NCBI RefSeq assembly: GCF_025263265.1
Contig: NZ_CP079869.1
Span: 806,001-870,000, forward strand
Source of the DNA: Mycobacterium sp. SMC-4
GTDB lineage: Bacteria; Actinomycetota; Actinomycetes; Mycobacteriales; Mycobacteriaceae
DNA length: 64,000 nucleotides
Reading direction: 5' to 3'
The notes below the pieces were generated by a model. It did no database searches. It was given only the letters and a program-made list of their open reading frames with translations, and had not been told where the DNA came from. The translations under genes were made by a program, and so were the position numbers. This document shows, in pieces, positions 35,964 through 44,845 of this stretch; the stretch's first letter is position 1; the number at the start of each line of letters is the position of its first letter.

Positions 35964-36001
35964 GCGGACATTACCATACTTTTAGGTATGGTAATGTCCG
36001 C
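35964..36001. promoter_or_regulatory. Perfect 16+6+16 inverted repeat forming a divergent leaderless promoter
   Basis: Arms GCGGACATTACCATAC and exact complement around TTTTAG. Each arm carries TAATGT reading outward (minus strand 35968-35973, plus strand 35992-35997), 6 bases before the dehydrogenase ATG and 8 bases before the ATG at 36006. The central CATACTTTTAGGTAT recurs at the mce promoter. A dimeric repressor bound here would block both directions. Confidence 0.75.
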
Positions 36002-36005
36002 GCTT

Positions 36006-36056
36006 ATGAGCTTGCTGTGGTGGATCACGGACGCGGTATTCGGTGGCGCGGCATGA
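36006..36056 (+). CDS. Possible 16-codon leader peptide
   Basis: ATG 8 bases after the plus-strand TAATGT box opens a 16-codon frame (MSLLWWITDAVFGGAA) whose TGA overlaps the azoreductase ATG as ATGA. On a leaderless transcript this would be the first translated frame and could couple ribosomes into the next gene, which lacks a ribosome site. Its two tandem Trp codons could in principle sense tryptophan, but no attenuator is seen. May be chance. Confidence 0.4.
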   Translation: MSLLWWITDAVFGGAA

Positions 36057-36680
36057 TGCGAACGTTGTGGGTGGAGGCATCGCCGAAGGGCGAACACTCG
36101 TTGTCCACCGCGGTCGCGCGGGAGTTTCTCGATGCCGCCGACGAAGGGTGCATCGGAACCGTGGACCGTGTTGAACTCTGGTCCGATGAGATGCCGGTGT
36201 TCGGCCGCGATGCCGCCATGGCCAAGTTCGCCCCCTTCTCGGTGACCCGCTGACCGCCGACCAACAGCACGCGTGGAACCAGGTGACGGAGCAGATCGAC
36301 AGGGTGCGCCGCTGCGACCGGGTCGTCGTGTCCACACCGATGTGGAACTGGTCCATTCCCGCTCCGCTGAAGAACTGGATCGACGTAATCGTGCAGCCAC
36401 TGCTCACCTTCACCCTCGACGCCGACGGAGGCCACATCGGCACTCTCGGGGAAGGGCGGCCGCTGCACCTCCTGTCACGCGCAGCAGCGCCTACGATGGC
36501 AGGCACCCCGAGCTCAAAGACTTCCAATTGCCTTATCTGGAGTACGTGTTCACGCTCCTGGGCTATCGCGTCGATTCCCTGGTGTTGGAACCGACCACCC
36601 GATGGACCGAGGAGGAGCGCCGCGCATTCCGTCAGGATGCGTTGGCGATTGCTCGGGAGCGAGGAGCAGCGCTGCGTTGA
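36053..36680 (+). pseudogene. FMN-dependent NADH-azoreductase, two frameshifts
   Basis: AzoR-type flavodoxin-fold quinone/azo reductase in three frames. Frame 1: MMRTLWVEASPKGEHSLSTAVAREFL through MAKFAP. After a C5 run near 36232 the frame shifts: one more C restores ...DPLTADQQHAWNQV. Frame 2: DRVVVSTPMWNWSIPAPLKNWID, the FMN-binding core, to GEGRPLHLL. Near 36470 it shifts again to frame 3: SSAYDGRHPELKDFQLPYLEYVFTLLGY to a normal C-terminus. No large piece is missing, so either recent decay or sequence errors. It is driven by the plus side of the divergent promoter and ends 18 bp from the convergent mceF stop. Confidence 0.82.
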
Positions 36681-36698
36681 GTGCCGCGGTCGCGCCTG

Positions 36699-38252
36699 TC
36701 ATCCGGCGGGCGCGAGCATCTCTTTCCATTCTTCCCCGGTGGGCATCTGCGAGGTCACCGTGAACACCGTGCCGTCGCTGGCCACCACTTGGCCGCGGGA
36801 GACGTCGTAGATCGTCGACGGAATGGCGGCGGGGGTATAGGTGCACTGCACCGGCTGCTGCCCGCTGCAACGCGTCGATCCACTTCGCGGTGCCGTCACC
36901 GGGTCGCTGACCGGTGGCGGAGACGGCGACAGGGCGTCGGCGGGCGCGGGATTGCCGCCGTTGTTGACGCTCGGTGCCGGGACTACCAGTCCTGGAGCGA
37001 CCGGCTGGTCGCACCGGGCCCCGGGCGCGGGACAGGAGACGATCTGATTGGGATCGCCATACCAGGGATTGGTTCCCGCCGGCACGTACGGCGCGTCCGA
37101 GCGGCACTCCTCGGGATTAGCGGCCCGCCGCCCGGGGACATCAGCGCAGGGATAGTTGCGCGCTCCGCGCACCACATTGGCTTGAAAGTCTTTCGGAATC
37201 TTGCAGTACGCACGGGCCGGGGGGTCGACCGTGGTGGTCTCGGCCGGTGATCGCCATTCCGACGCGGGCAGGAAACCCGTCAGGCAGGGGGGTGGCTCGT
37301 TGATGGCGAGACGGAAATCCAGAGCCGCCGATCCCGGGAAGGGCGCGACCACGGTCTGCGCGATGGCGGCACCCTGCGGGAGGAACACCAGACCCTGCTC
37401 CACGCCCGAGCGATAGCGTTTGAGCATGTCGAATACCACCGCGGTGTTCGCAAGTACCTGTGGAAGCGATTCCTGCACACCGCCGAACACCGTGGCCAGC
37501 TGGTCTGCAGTGGGAGCGGCTGTGCGCAGAATCGACCGCGCGGCCTCGTCCTCACGCGAGCTCTGCCTGGCCAGATCGCGCACGTTGCGCGCCCACCGGT
37601 TGATCGCCGCACCGGTGGAGACCTGGCTGTCGAGCAGCGGACCCGAGTCGTCGATGAGAGCGTCGATGGAATCTGCGTTGGCCGCGAGGTCTCCGCCGAT
37701 CGCCTGTGCGGAATCGACCAGCCGCTGCAGCGACGGGCCGAGGTCACCCACCGCGGTTGACGTCTCGGTGAGCAGCGCGGCCAGCTTGTCCTGCGGGAGT
37801 GCGTCCACGGTGTCGTACGCCGCGTCGATCAAGGGGCCGATCGGTTGTGGCACAGTACTTTTGGTGATTGTCTGACCGTCGGCGAGGAAGCGGTCGCCGG
37901 TTCCGTCGTCGACGAGGTCGAGGAACTGCTCTCCGACCGCCGACACGGAATGCACATTGGCGACGACATCGGCCGGCACCGCGACGGAGTCATCGATCGA
38001 CAGCGTGGCCCGCACACTACCCCCGATCGGTTCCACCGAGGTCACCTTGCCGATCGTGATTCCGCGGTAGGTGACGTTGGCCGTCGGATACAACCCGCCA
38101 GAGGAGGGCAGTTCGACGTTGACGGTGTAGCGACCGACGCCGGCGAGGGCGGGCAACCTGAGGTAGTGGATCCCCAAAACGCTCACCGAGATCACGGTCA
38201 GTATCGCGAAGACGACGAGTTGGACACGGCGGGCTCTGGTGAGCACGGTCAT
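36699..38252 (-). CDS. mceF: MceF
   Basis: Last subunit of the Mce lipid/sterol-import assembly, 517 residues. N-terminal membrane anchor (VQLVVFAILTVISVSVLGIHYL), MCE/MlaD domain with GLYPTANVTYRGITIGKVTSVEP and SVSAVGEQFLDL, a long alpha-helical region (LLTETSTAVGDLGPSLQRLVDSAQAIGG) that forms the needle, and a Pro/Cys-rich C-terminus (YCKIPKDFQANVVRGARNYPC). Position six and the 517-residue size fit MceF. Its ATG overlaps the mceE stop by 4 bp. The C-terminal half contains at least six Cys likely in disulfides. Confidence 0.92.
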   Translation of the reverse strand: MTVLTRARRVQLVVFAILTVISVSVLGIHYLRLPALAGVGRYTVNVELPSSGGLYPTANVTYRGITIGKVTSVEPIGGSVRATLSIDDSVAVPADVVANVHSVSAVGEQFLDLVDDGTGDRFLADGQTITKSTVPQPIGPLIDAAYDTVDALPQDKLAALLTETSTAVGDLGPSLQRLVDSAQAIGGDLAANADSIDALIDDSGPLLDSQVSTGAAINRWARNVRDLARQSSREDEAARSILRTAAPTADQLATVFGGVQESLPQVLANTAVVFDMLKRYRSGVEQGLVFLPQGAAIAQTVVAPFPGSAALDFRLAINEPPPCLTGFLPASEWRSPAETTTVDPPARAYCKIPKDFQANVVRGARNYPCADVPGRRAANPEECRSDAPYVPAGTNPWYGDPNQIVSCPAPGARCDQPVAPGLVVPAPSVNNGGNPAPADALSPSPPPVSDPVTAPRSGSTRCSGQQPVQCTYTPAAIPSTIYDVSRGQVVASDGTVFTVTSQMPTGEEWKEMLAPAG

Positions 38253-39385
38253 CGCCCCCTCTCCGGGGGGACGTCCGCGGGGCTCGGTGTGAAGCGGACA
38301 TCCGGGATCATGGTGGCCGGATCACGGCCCCATGACTGCTCCAGCGCGCGTAGAGCCCCGGAGAACCTCGTACCGCTGAGCAGGGCATTGTCGATTGCAC
38401 TGAGGGTGAAGTCGATAGTCGCCGAGATGTTCACGTAGTCGCCGCGAACGACTTTGGGCACATCGTCGATGTTGAACGGGGCAGTCAGGAGGACCTTCAA
38501 GGCCCCGAGGAGGTAGGGGGAGGCGTGTCCGAGCTGCGTGAGCGGACGCTGCAACAGTCGTAAGTTGTTCTCCAGGTCGGCGCGCGATGCCTCGACGGCA
38601 TCTCCGGTGACTCGCGACAACCGTCCGATTGCAGCGGTCGCGTCGGTGAACAGATCCTGTTTGGCGTCGAAATGCGCGATCAGCGGCGGTAACTCGGCAA
38701 GTGCCGCATCGACGACATCCTTGCCCCCGGCCAGCACTTTCAGCAGATCGTTCGTCGAGTCGAGGGCACGGGTTATCCCGGCGCGCTGGCTGTTGAGCTC
38801 GGTCACGAACGTGTCGAGTTGGGTGAGGAAGTCTCTGATCTCCCCCGCGCGGCCGGTGAAGAGTTTGTCGAGTTCGGTCGCGATGGTGTCCAGATTGGAC
38901 AGACCACCACCGCGCACGACCATGGCGATGCTTGCCAGCGTCCGTTCGGTCGTCGGGAAAGCTGACGTCTGCGAGAGCGGGATGGTGTCGCCGGTGCGCA
39001 GGGGCTGCGGGGACGGATCCGGCGGGGCGGCCAGCTCGACGTGCTGGCTGCCCAGCACGCTGGTCTGGCCGACCTTGGCCGTCGCGTTGCTCGGCAGCCT
39101 CACTCCCGGGTCGAGATCCAGCGTGAGCAGCGCGTGCCAGTGCCGTAACTCAATCTTCGCGACCCGGCCGATGAAGACGTCGGCAACGCGAACGCGGCTG
39201 TTGACGTTGAGGGCCAGCGTGTTCCGCAACTCGACGTAGATCGTCGAGTGGCCGGGTCCGGTGCCGGGTCCGCCCGGCATGGGCACGTTGGCAAGCCCAC
39301 GCCAGGAACTGCAGCCGCTGACGAGCAGCAGACAACACACCAGACTAAGGATGACCCTGGCGACATGGATCTCAGTGCCTTTCAC
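38249..39385 (-). CDS. mceE: MceE lipoprotein (LprK-like)
   Basis: 378 residues starting at GTG. Lipoprotein signal VILSLVCCLLLVSGC with lipobox Cys25, as in LprK/MceE proteins, followed by an MCE domain (IYVELRNTLALNVNSRVRVADVFIGRVAKIEL; KVGQTSVLGSQHVELAAP) and helical needle region. Overlaps mceD by GTGA and mceF by ATGA. Expected to be tethered outside the membrane as part of the MceA-F hexameric channel. Confidence 0.93.
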   Translation of the reverse strand: MKGTEIHVARVILSLVCCLLLVSGCSSWRGLANVPMPGGPGTGPGHSTIYVELRNTLALNVNSRVRVADVFIGRVAKIELRHWHALLTLDLDPGVRLPSNATAKVGQTSVLGSQHVELAAPPDPSPQPLRTGDTIPLSQTSAFPTTERTLASIAMVVRGGGLSNLDTIATELDKLFTGRAGEIRDFLTQLDTFVTELNSQRAGITRALDSTNDLLKVLAGGKDVVDAALAELPPLIAHFDAKQDLFTDATAAIGRLSRVTGDAVEASRADLENNLRLLQRPLTQLGHASPYLLGALKVLLTAPFNIDDVPKVVRGDYVNISATIDFTLSAIDNALLSGTRFSGALRALEQSWGRDPATMIPDVRFTPSPADVPPERGR

Positions 39386-40791
39386 GGTTGTCCCCCTACT
39401 TCTGCGGCGAGCGGAGGCGCCGGGTCCGGGCCGCCCAGCAGAGCAGCCAGGGAGTCCGGCGCCACCATCTGCTGCGTCAGCGCTTGGAGATCGAGGCCCT
39501 GCATGCCGGGGGCCACCACCCACCCGGGTTCGCGATTGCCGTGCGACAACGGCGTATCGCGCGCCCACAACCCCGGTACCGTGGTGTCTTTGAAGCCGGG
39601 CGGGGGCCGCAGGCGTTCCTCGGAGTACGTCACGTACTTGGGTAGCGTGCTCGCGGTGGTGAACGGCTGGAATCCGAACGGCGGATAGTTGAACTTGATG
39701 GCGTCGAGGATGGGGGCGAGGTACTGGGCGCACAGCTCGGCTGACTCCTGATACCCCAGCCGGCTGCCCGCCTGTACTGAACTGCAGAGCAGCTGAAGCG
39801 GATTCGCGAAGTTGTTGACCACCGGGACGGCGGTCAGCGCGCCGTTGACGGGGGAGTAGATGTTGACGAAGTTGCCACCGAAGGTAGGCAGGACGTGCAA
39901 GGTGTTCTCCAAACCCTTGAGGGCATCCGGCTGCAGCAGGGCATCGGTGACCTGACCCAGGTTGTCGACGTCGGTGACCGCGACGTCACCATTGTGGTCG
40001 AGGAAGTCGCGAGTCCGATTCAGCAATTGCCGGAACTCTTGCACGCCGCGGGCGAGCTCATCGTCAGAATTGTTCAGGGCGTCGGTCAGCGTGGCGAGGT
40101 CGTTGTTGAACGCGCTGAATTGCTGATCGCTCGCGCGCAACGTGCTGACGAAGAGTGCGAGGTTGCGGACGACCGAGAAGAGATTGCCCCGTCCCTTGTT
40201 CAACGCCGACAGCGCTTCCGACAGGCTCGCGAAAGCCGTGTTGAGTTGCTCGCCCGTGCCGGCCAGGCCGTCGGCGAACGCCGACACCACATCTCCGACA
40301 GGACCGCGCGGTTGCTCCGGTGTGGGACCCAGGCCATGGAGAACCGCCGCCAGTTGCTGCCGCAAGTCGTCCCATTCGACGGGCACGCGGGTGCGCTCGA
40401 GGGGAATGACGGCGCCGTCGGCCAGGGACGGCCCGCCGGTGAAGGCCGGTGACAACTGGATCGCGCGCGAGGCCACAAGGCTGGGGTTGACGATGGATGC
40501 GGTGGCCGTCTCGGGAACCTTGACCGAGTTGTCGAAGTGCAGAACGACTTTCGACTTCCCTCCGTCCGGCTCGATGGCGTCGATGGTGCCGACCCGTACG
40601 CCCATCACCAGGACCTGATCTCCGGGATACAGCGCAATGGTGCTCGGGAAGTACGCCGTGACACTGGTAGTCGTCATGTCTCGGTAGAGGCGGTGCCCGT
40701 AGACGGCTGCACCCAGGGCGGCAACAACGGCCAGCGCCGCGACGGCCACGAGGACGCCGACTCGCCGGGGCGTGGTCTTCACCATCTGCAT
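39382..40791 (-). CDS. mceD: MceD
   Basis: 469 residues. N-terminal anchor RRVGVLVAVAALAVVAALGAAVYGHRLY, MCE domain SVTAYFPSTIALYPGDQVLVMGVRVGTIDAIEP, then SLVASRAIQLSPAF, a helical region and the MceD-typical FNYPPFGFQPF and VTYSEERLRPPPGF segments. ATG 40791 is 4 bases after the mceC stop, the only gap in the operon. The tail is Pro/Ala/Gly-rich. Assignment to position D is by order and by these C-terminal motifs. Confidence 0.92.
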   Translation of the reverse strand: MQMVKTTPRRVGVLVAVAALAVVAALGAAVYGHRLYRDMTTTSVTAYFPSTIALYPGDQVLVMGVRVGTIDAIEPDGGKSKVVLHFDNSVKVPETATASIVNPSLVASRAIQLSPAFTGGPSLADGAVIPLERTRVPVEWDDLRQQLAAVLHGLGPTPEQPRGPVGDVVSAFADGLAGTGEQLNTAFASLSEALSALNKGRGNLFSVVRNLALFVSTLRASDQQFSAFNNDLATLTDALNNSDDELARGVQEFRQLLNRTRDFLDHNGDVAVTDVDNLGQVTDALLQPDALKGLENTLHVLPTFGGNFVNIYSPVNGALTAVPVVNNFANPLQLLCSSVQAGSRLGYQESAELCAQYLAPILDAIKFNYPPFGFQPFTTASTLPKYVTYSEERLRPPPGFKDTTVPGLWARDTPLSHGNREPGWVVAPGMQGLDLQALTQQMVAPDSLAALLGGPDPAPPLAAEVGGQP

Positions 40792-40795
40792 CGCT

Positions 40796-42235
40796 TCACC
40801 GCCCGTTCTCGATGGGGACGGGCGGCACCGGTACCGTTCGCGCTCCCGGGGGTGCCGGTGGAAGAGGAACAGGGGTGCCGGGAACCGGCGGCGGTGGCGA
40901 ACCAGGTATCGCCGCGGCGGGGATCCCGGGCAGAAGAGGAGCCTGCGGCTGTGGCGGTGACACGGCCACCCGCGGTGGCCCGTAGTTCGGGCCGTAGGGG
41001 TTGTCGCCGAAGGGCCCCAACGTCTCGCGGCTGCAGGCGAGTGGATCGTCTGCCGTGGGCATCTCGCCACTGGCCGGCTTGTACGAGCACGGTGACCCTT
41101 TCTCCACGGCAGGTCCGGGGAACTCGGGGGTGCCTTCAAGCGGTGTGGGGGCGGGCGGCGGGGCGCCGTTGGGGAAGCCCTGTCCGTTGGGATCGGGGAA
41201 TCTGAAGGCAGGCAAACCGGCGTCACCCCAGAACTTCCGGGGGTCGATACCGCGCTTCTTGAAAGCGGAGTCGATGAACGGCTGCAGGATCTGTCCGGGA
41301 ATCAGGTTGGACACCATCACCTTGAAGTACGGGCCGGACGCCACGGCCTCCGAGATCGCGCCGACGAACCGGTCGACAGTCGCCAGCGTCTGCGTGAGCT
41401 TGGCTCTGTTCTGCACGAGCGTCTCAGAGAGCGTGCGCAGTTGCACGAGAACGGCATTGATGTTCGGATTGTCGTCGATGACGCCCACGACCTGCGCGGA
41501 CACTGCCGCGATGTTGCCGAGGAGGTTGTCGATGTCGGCGCGCCGAGCGTTGAATTTCGCCAGCAGTGCTTGCGCGTTGACCACCAGTTGATCGATGGTC
41601 TCGCTGCGGTCGCCCAGCACCATGGCGACCTGATCGGCGTTGGCCAGAAGCTGGTTGAGCTGGTCGTCGCGGCTGCCGATGGTGTCGGAGAACTCGGCGA
41701 CTCCCCGCAGCGCCGCAGACAGTTCGGGCGCGCTCGTCGTGACCGTCTCCGACAGAACATTCAATGACTCACGAAGACTGGGGATGTCCCATCCCGCCGT
41801 GGACCGCGTCAGATCGTCGAACGCGTCGTAGATCTGATAGGGCGTCGTGCTCTGGTCGAGCGGCAGTGTCGCGTTGGGCTGCAGCCGAACGGATCCGTGC
41901 GGTTCGACCTCTAACGTCTTCCTGCCCAAGATGGTGTCGGTTCGAATGCTCAACCGGCTGTCGGTACCCACGACGGACCCGCCGAGGGTGAATCCGACGC
42001 GAACACGATCGCCGTCGACTTTGATCGCCTTCACCGATCCCACGTCCATGCCGTTGAGCCGCACCAGATCTCCGGGCTTGAGCCCCGCGCTCTCGCGAAA
42101 CTGGCCGTAGTATTCGGGTGTCGCGAACAACATCGGCACGTTGGTGAGGCTCTGCCCGACGCCGGTCACCAGCGCGACGATCACGGCGCCCATGAATCCC
42201 GTCCGGACGAGCGCGCCCGATTCGATTGCTCTCAT
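40796..42235 (-). CDS. mceC: MceC
   Basis: 479 residues. N-terminal membrane segment (VRTGFMGAVIVALVTGVGQSLTNVP), MCE domain YYGQFRESAGLKPGDLVRLNGMDVGSVKAIKV and SIRTDTILGRKTLEVEP, a long helical part, then the MceC-type GIDPRKFWGDAGLPAFRFPDPNG and a strongly proline-rich C-terminus (PGSPPPPVPGTPVPLPPAPPG). ATG 42235 overlaps the mceB stop by 4 bp. The proline-rich tail is usual for MceC and may interact with the cell wall. Confidence 0.93.
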   Translation of the reverse strand: MRAIESGALVRTGFMGAVIVALVTGVGQSLTNVPMLFATPEYYGQFRESAGLKPGDLVRLNGMDVGSVKAIKVDGDRVRVGFTLGGSVVGTDSRLSIRTDTILGRKTLEVEPHGSVRLQPNATLPLDQSTTPYQIYDAFDDLTRSTAGWDIPSLRESLNVLSETVTTSAPELSAALRGVAEFSDTIGSRDDQLNQLLANADQVAMVLGDRSETIDQLVVNAQALLAKFNARRADIDNLLGNIAAVSAQVVGVIDDNPNINAVLVQLRTLSETLVQNRAKLTQTLATVDRFVGAISEAVASGPYFKVMVSNLIPGQILQPFIDSAFKKRGIDPRKFWGDAGLPAFRFPDPNGQGFPNGAPPPAPTPLEGTPEFPGPAVEKGSPCSYKPASGEMPTADDPLACSRETLGPFGDNPYGPNYGPPRVAVSPPQPQAPLLPGIPAAAIPGSPPPPVPGTPVPLPPAPPGARTVPVPPVPIENGR

Positions 42236-43272
42236 TTCGGCGCGCACCGACCAGAGGGCTGACTGAGCAGCTTGACGGTGCGGACCGGGCCGCCAGGCTG
42301 CAGGCCGTTCAGTTGGATGCTGGCGTCGCACAGGTAGAAGTTGAAAAAGTCTCCGTAGACTCCACCCGAGCGAGCCAATATCGCGAGCGCATCCGGCAGC
42401 TCGGTCAGCAGATCGGACAGCTGCGGATCCTGGTTGACCAGGGGTTGCTGCACGGTCTGGAGGCCAGCCACCGTGCGTTGCAGGACCGGCCGGTTGTCGG
42501 CGAGGAGATCGGCCAGCGTGCCTGCTGTGCGGCCGATGTCGGCGACTCCGTCGGCGATGGCATCACCGCGTTCGTTGAGCCCGACGATGAGGTTGCGCAG
42601 ATCGACCACCGCCCCGTCGAGTTCCCGCTGATGCTTGGCCGTGGTCTGGAGAAGTATGTTGAGATTGGAGATCACCTCGCCGATGACCCGGTCTCGTTGT
42701 GCGAGCGTCTGAGTCAGCTGTCCCGCTTGTGTGAGGATGTTCTCGACCGTGCCGCCCTGGCCCTGGAAAACAGTGATCAGTGACTGCGCGATGGTGTTGA
42801 CCTTCTCCGCGTCGAGGGATTTGAAGAGCGGTTCGAATCCTCCGATCAGAGCGTCGAGATCGAGTGCGGGCTCAGTCCGATCCACGGGGATGACACCGCC
42901 GGGCTCGAGTGGTGGCGCTGCGCCGTCGATGGCACCCGGTTCCAACTCGAGGAAGCGGTTGCCGATGAGGTCGGCGTAGCGGATGCGTGCGCGGGTGCTC
43001 TGGTCGAGGGGCAGCGATCGATCGACGCTGAACGTGACGACGATCGTGTGGCCGTCGGCGTCGAGGTGGACGCCGCCGACCTTGCCGACCTCTACGCCCG
43101 CTGCACGCACGAACTGTCCGGGCCGAATCCCGCTGGCGTTGGAGAACTTCGCCGCGTAGCCGTGGGTGCGGTCGAACCGTAGCTGACCGAACACCACGAT
43201 GATCAGAGCGGTGAACGTCAACAAGATCAGTGAAGTGGCGCCGAGTTTGACGGCGATTCGACCGAACGTCAT
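42232..43272 (-). CDS. mceB: MceB
   Basis: 346 residues. Membrane anchor LGATSLILLTFTALIIVVFGQL, MCE domain YAAKFSNASGIRPGQFVRAAGVEVGKVGGVHL and RYADLIGNRFLELEPG, helical needle segment, and the MceB-type end GGVYGDFFNFYLCDASIQLNGLQ...PSGRCAPK. No proline-rich tail, as expected of MceB. Overlaps mceA stop by ATGA. Probably not functional alone: yrbE permeases and the MceG ATPase must come from elsewhere in the genome. Confidence 0.93.
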   Translation of the reverse strand: MTFGRIAVKLGATSLILLTFTALIIVVFGQLRFDRTHGYAAKFSNASGIRPGQFVRAAGVEVGKVGGVHLDADGHTIVVTFSVDRSLPLDQSTRARIRYADLIGNRFLELEPGAIDGAAPPLEPGGVIPVDRTEPALDLDALIGGFEPLFKSLDAEKVNTIAQSLITVFQGQGGTVENILTQAGQLTQTLAQRDRVIGEVISNLNILLQTTAKHQRELDGAVVDLRNLIVGLNERGDAIADGVADIGRTAGTLADLLADNRPVLQRTVAGLQTVQQPLVNQDPQLSDLLTELPDALAILARSGGVYGDFFNFYLCDASIQLNGLQPGGPVRTVKLLSQPSGRCAPK

Positions 43273-44507
43273 GGGTTCACCGTGTACTCGCCGACCTGGC
43301 GGCCCCAGACGTACTCGTTGAGCAGGGGCTGTCCCCATTCGAAATGGTTGTAGGGCGCCAGCGACGCTCCGGTGTCCATCACCAGCGCGGGTGCAGGCCA
43401 CAGATCACGGGTGATCGACTGCCAGCAGCCCGGCGCCCCACCAGGGCCGCCGCGGGCGTTGGTCCGCGGGAGATTGTCGGGGTAGACATACGGTGCGGCG
43501 CCGCCCACCAGCTCGGTGGTCGTGACTGCTGCGTAGCCGTTGCCGCCCAACGCGGCAGACACTTTGGGCGCAACGTCGTGGTAGTTGCGGATGGTGCAGA
43601 ACAACGCGGGGGAGTACTCGTCGAGAAGTTCTGCGGTCGGTGTGAGGTCGGCCAGCCCGCGCACGAGGTAGGGGGCGGCCCGCTCGATCGTGTCTGCGCC
43701 CGGTTCAGCGAAGCCCAGGGCGGCCAGCAACGCCTGGTCCAGGTTGTCGCGCTCGTCGTTCAGGGTGCGGACCGTGGTCAAGGCATCGCGGAGCCCGTCG
43801 AGAAGCGGTTGGGCGCTCCCCCGGTAGATGTCGGTGAGATCGGCGAGGCGATCGATGTTCTCGCGCACCCGTGGCATGCGCGGGTTGACTCTGTGCAGCA
43901 CGTTGTTGGCCTCGACGAGCGATCGGCCGAAATCGTCCCCCAGGCCCGTCAGCGCGGTGGCCGTCGCCTTGAGAGTCATGTTGAGCTCGATGGGATCGAT
44001 CTTCTCGGCGATATCGGTCACCGACTCGAACAGCGAATTGAACTCGGTGGTCACCGCTCCCTGCGCGACGTAGAGGACGTCGGTGGACGTCACCGGCCGA
44101 GCAGGAGTTGTTGGCGACCGGAATGCGACGTACTTGTTGCCGAACACCGTCGATGCGGTGATCGTCGTGTCGACGTTGACGGGAAGAACATCGAGATATC
44201 TCGGCGCGACGTCGACGAGGATGCGCGCGGCAGGGACGTCCCCGGTGACGACCTGCTGGACCTGCGTGACGCGCCCGATCACAACGCCATCCAGGGTGAC
44301 TTTCGACCCGGGATCCAGAACCAGGCCCGCTCGCGGTGCGAGCACCGTCAACTGGACCGATGGCGTCAAGGCGCCACGAAACTGGAGGTAGACCAGCGTC
44401 ACGAGTGCTATGACGGCTACCGCCAGCACCGCACCTGCGGGCTTGTAGGAACGTCGGATCCGTCCGGTACGCATCATGCGTGGCTGGACACGTGGAAACG
44501 ACGACAT
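43269..44507 (-). CDS. mceA: MceA, first gene of the mce operon
   Basis: 412 residues from ATG 44507 (ATG 44477 is an alternative). Anchor SYKPAGAVLAVAVIALVTLVYLQF, MCE domain LTVLAPRAGLVLDPGSKVTLDGVVIGRVTQV and TITASTVFGNKYVAFRSP, then the MceA-type end APYNHFEWGQPLLNEYVWGRQVGEYTVNP. The longer frame to 44639 crosses the operator-like element and is rejected. In nearly all mce operons two yrbE genes precede mceA; here the upstream 340 bp carry only the promoter and the repeat fragment. Confidence 0.93.
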   Translation of the reverse strand: MSSFPRVQPRMMRTGRIRRSYKPAGAVLAVAVIALVTLVYLQFRGALTPSVQLTVLAPRAGLVLDPGSKVTLDGVVIGRVTQVQQVVTGDVPAARILVDVAPRYLDVLPVNVDTTITASTVFGNKYVAFRSPTTPARPVTSTDVLYVAQGAVTTEFNSLFESVTDIAEKIDPIELNMTLKATATALTGLGDDFGRSLVEANNVLHRVNPRMPRVRENIDRLADLTDIYRGSAQPLLDGLRDALTTVRTLNDERDNLDQALLAALGFAEPGADTIERAAPYLVRGLADLTPTAELLDEYSPALFCTIRNYHDVAPKVSAALGGNGYAAVTTTELVGGAAPYVYPDNLPRTNARGGPGGAPGCWQSITRDLWPAPALVMDTGASLAPYNHFEWGQPLLNEYVWGRQVGEYTVNP

Positions 44508-44575
44508 GCGTCGGTTTTCGGAGCGAAGTGCATGGCCGGCCCCCAGGGTTGCGTGCTGGCTGTGGCGGCGACGAT

Positions 44576-44592
44576 AACATACTTTTAGGTAT
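44576..44592 (-). promoter_or_regulatory. mce promoter with 15-base operator-like element
   Basis: CATACTTTTAGGTAT (44578-44592), identical to the centre of the divergent promoter at 35975-35989. On the minus strand TATGTT (complement of 44576-44581) overlaps it as a -10 candidate, placing the start about 60 bases before mceA. Likely the binding site of the island's TetR protein. Confidence 0.65.
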
Positions 44593-44845
44593 AGGAGATC
44601 GCGTTTTGGACGCCGGTTTATTGACGCCCAGTGAAACATCGGCGGGTTCGTCGGACGCTCAAATCCGCTCGGCGCAGCGTGACTCGTATCCGCTCGGCCC
44701 TTTGATGCGCGTCGAGTTCGGGGTGTGCCATACGTTCATGTATGGATTCTGGGACAGCGACATCGACACACGTCTCGGAGACTTCGCGCTCCCGCGGGGG
44801 TGCAGCGAGGGTCTGGAATTCATGACCTCCACTCCGGCCGCGTCA
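44593..44845. other. Gap between mce promoter and right repeat
   Basis: No supportable gene. One short frame (44725-44997) is open but has no recognisable features and crosses the repeat in the wrong frame. There is no yrbE, integrase or tRNA remnant that I can see. Confidence 0.5.

Larger units (their letters stand above)
34146..44845. mobile_element. Putative mce genomic island (no integrase)
   Basis: 10.7-kb segment between the two direct-repeat copies. Contents: TetR, flavin-dependent dehydrogenase/monooxygenase, 16-codon leader, broken azoreductase and mceA-F. By eye its coding DNA is less GC-rich than flanking genes. The arrangement (intact gene end, cargo, second copy of the gene end) is what integration into a gene 3' end or homologous insertion of a related segment would leave. 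No integrase, transposase or tRNA is present, so the mechanism is open. Confidence 0.5.

Noticed and set aside
34146..44845. IS element or prophage as the cause of the island
   Set aside because: No transposase, integrase, terminal inverted repeats or phage gene was seen; only the direct repeat supports mobility.
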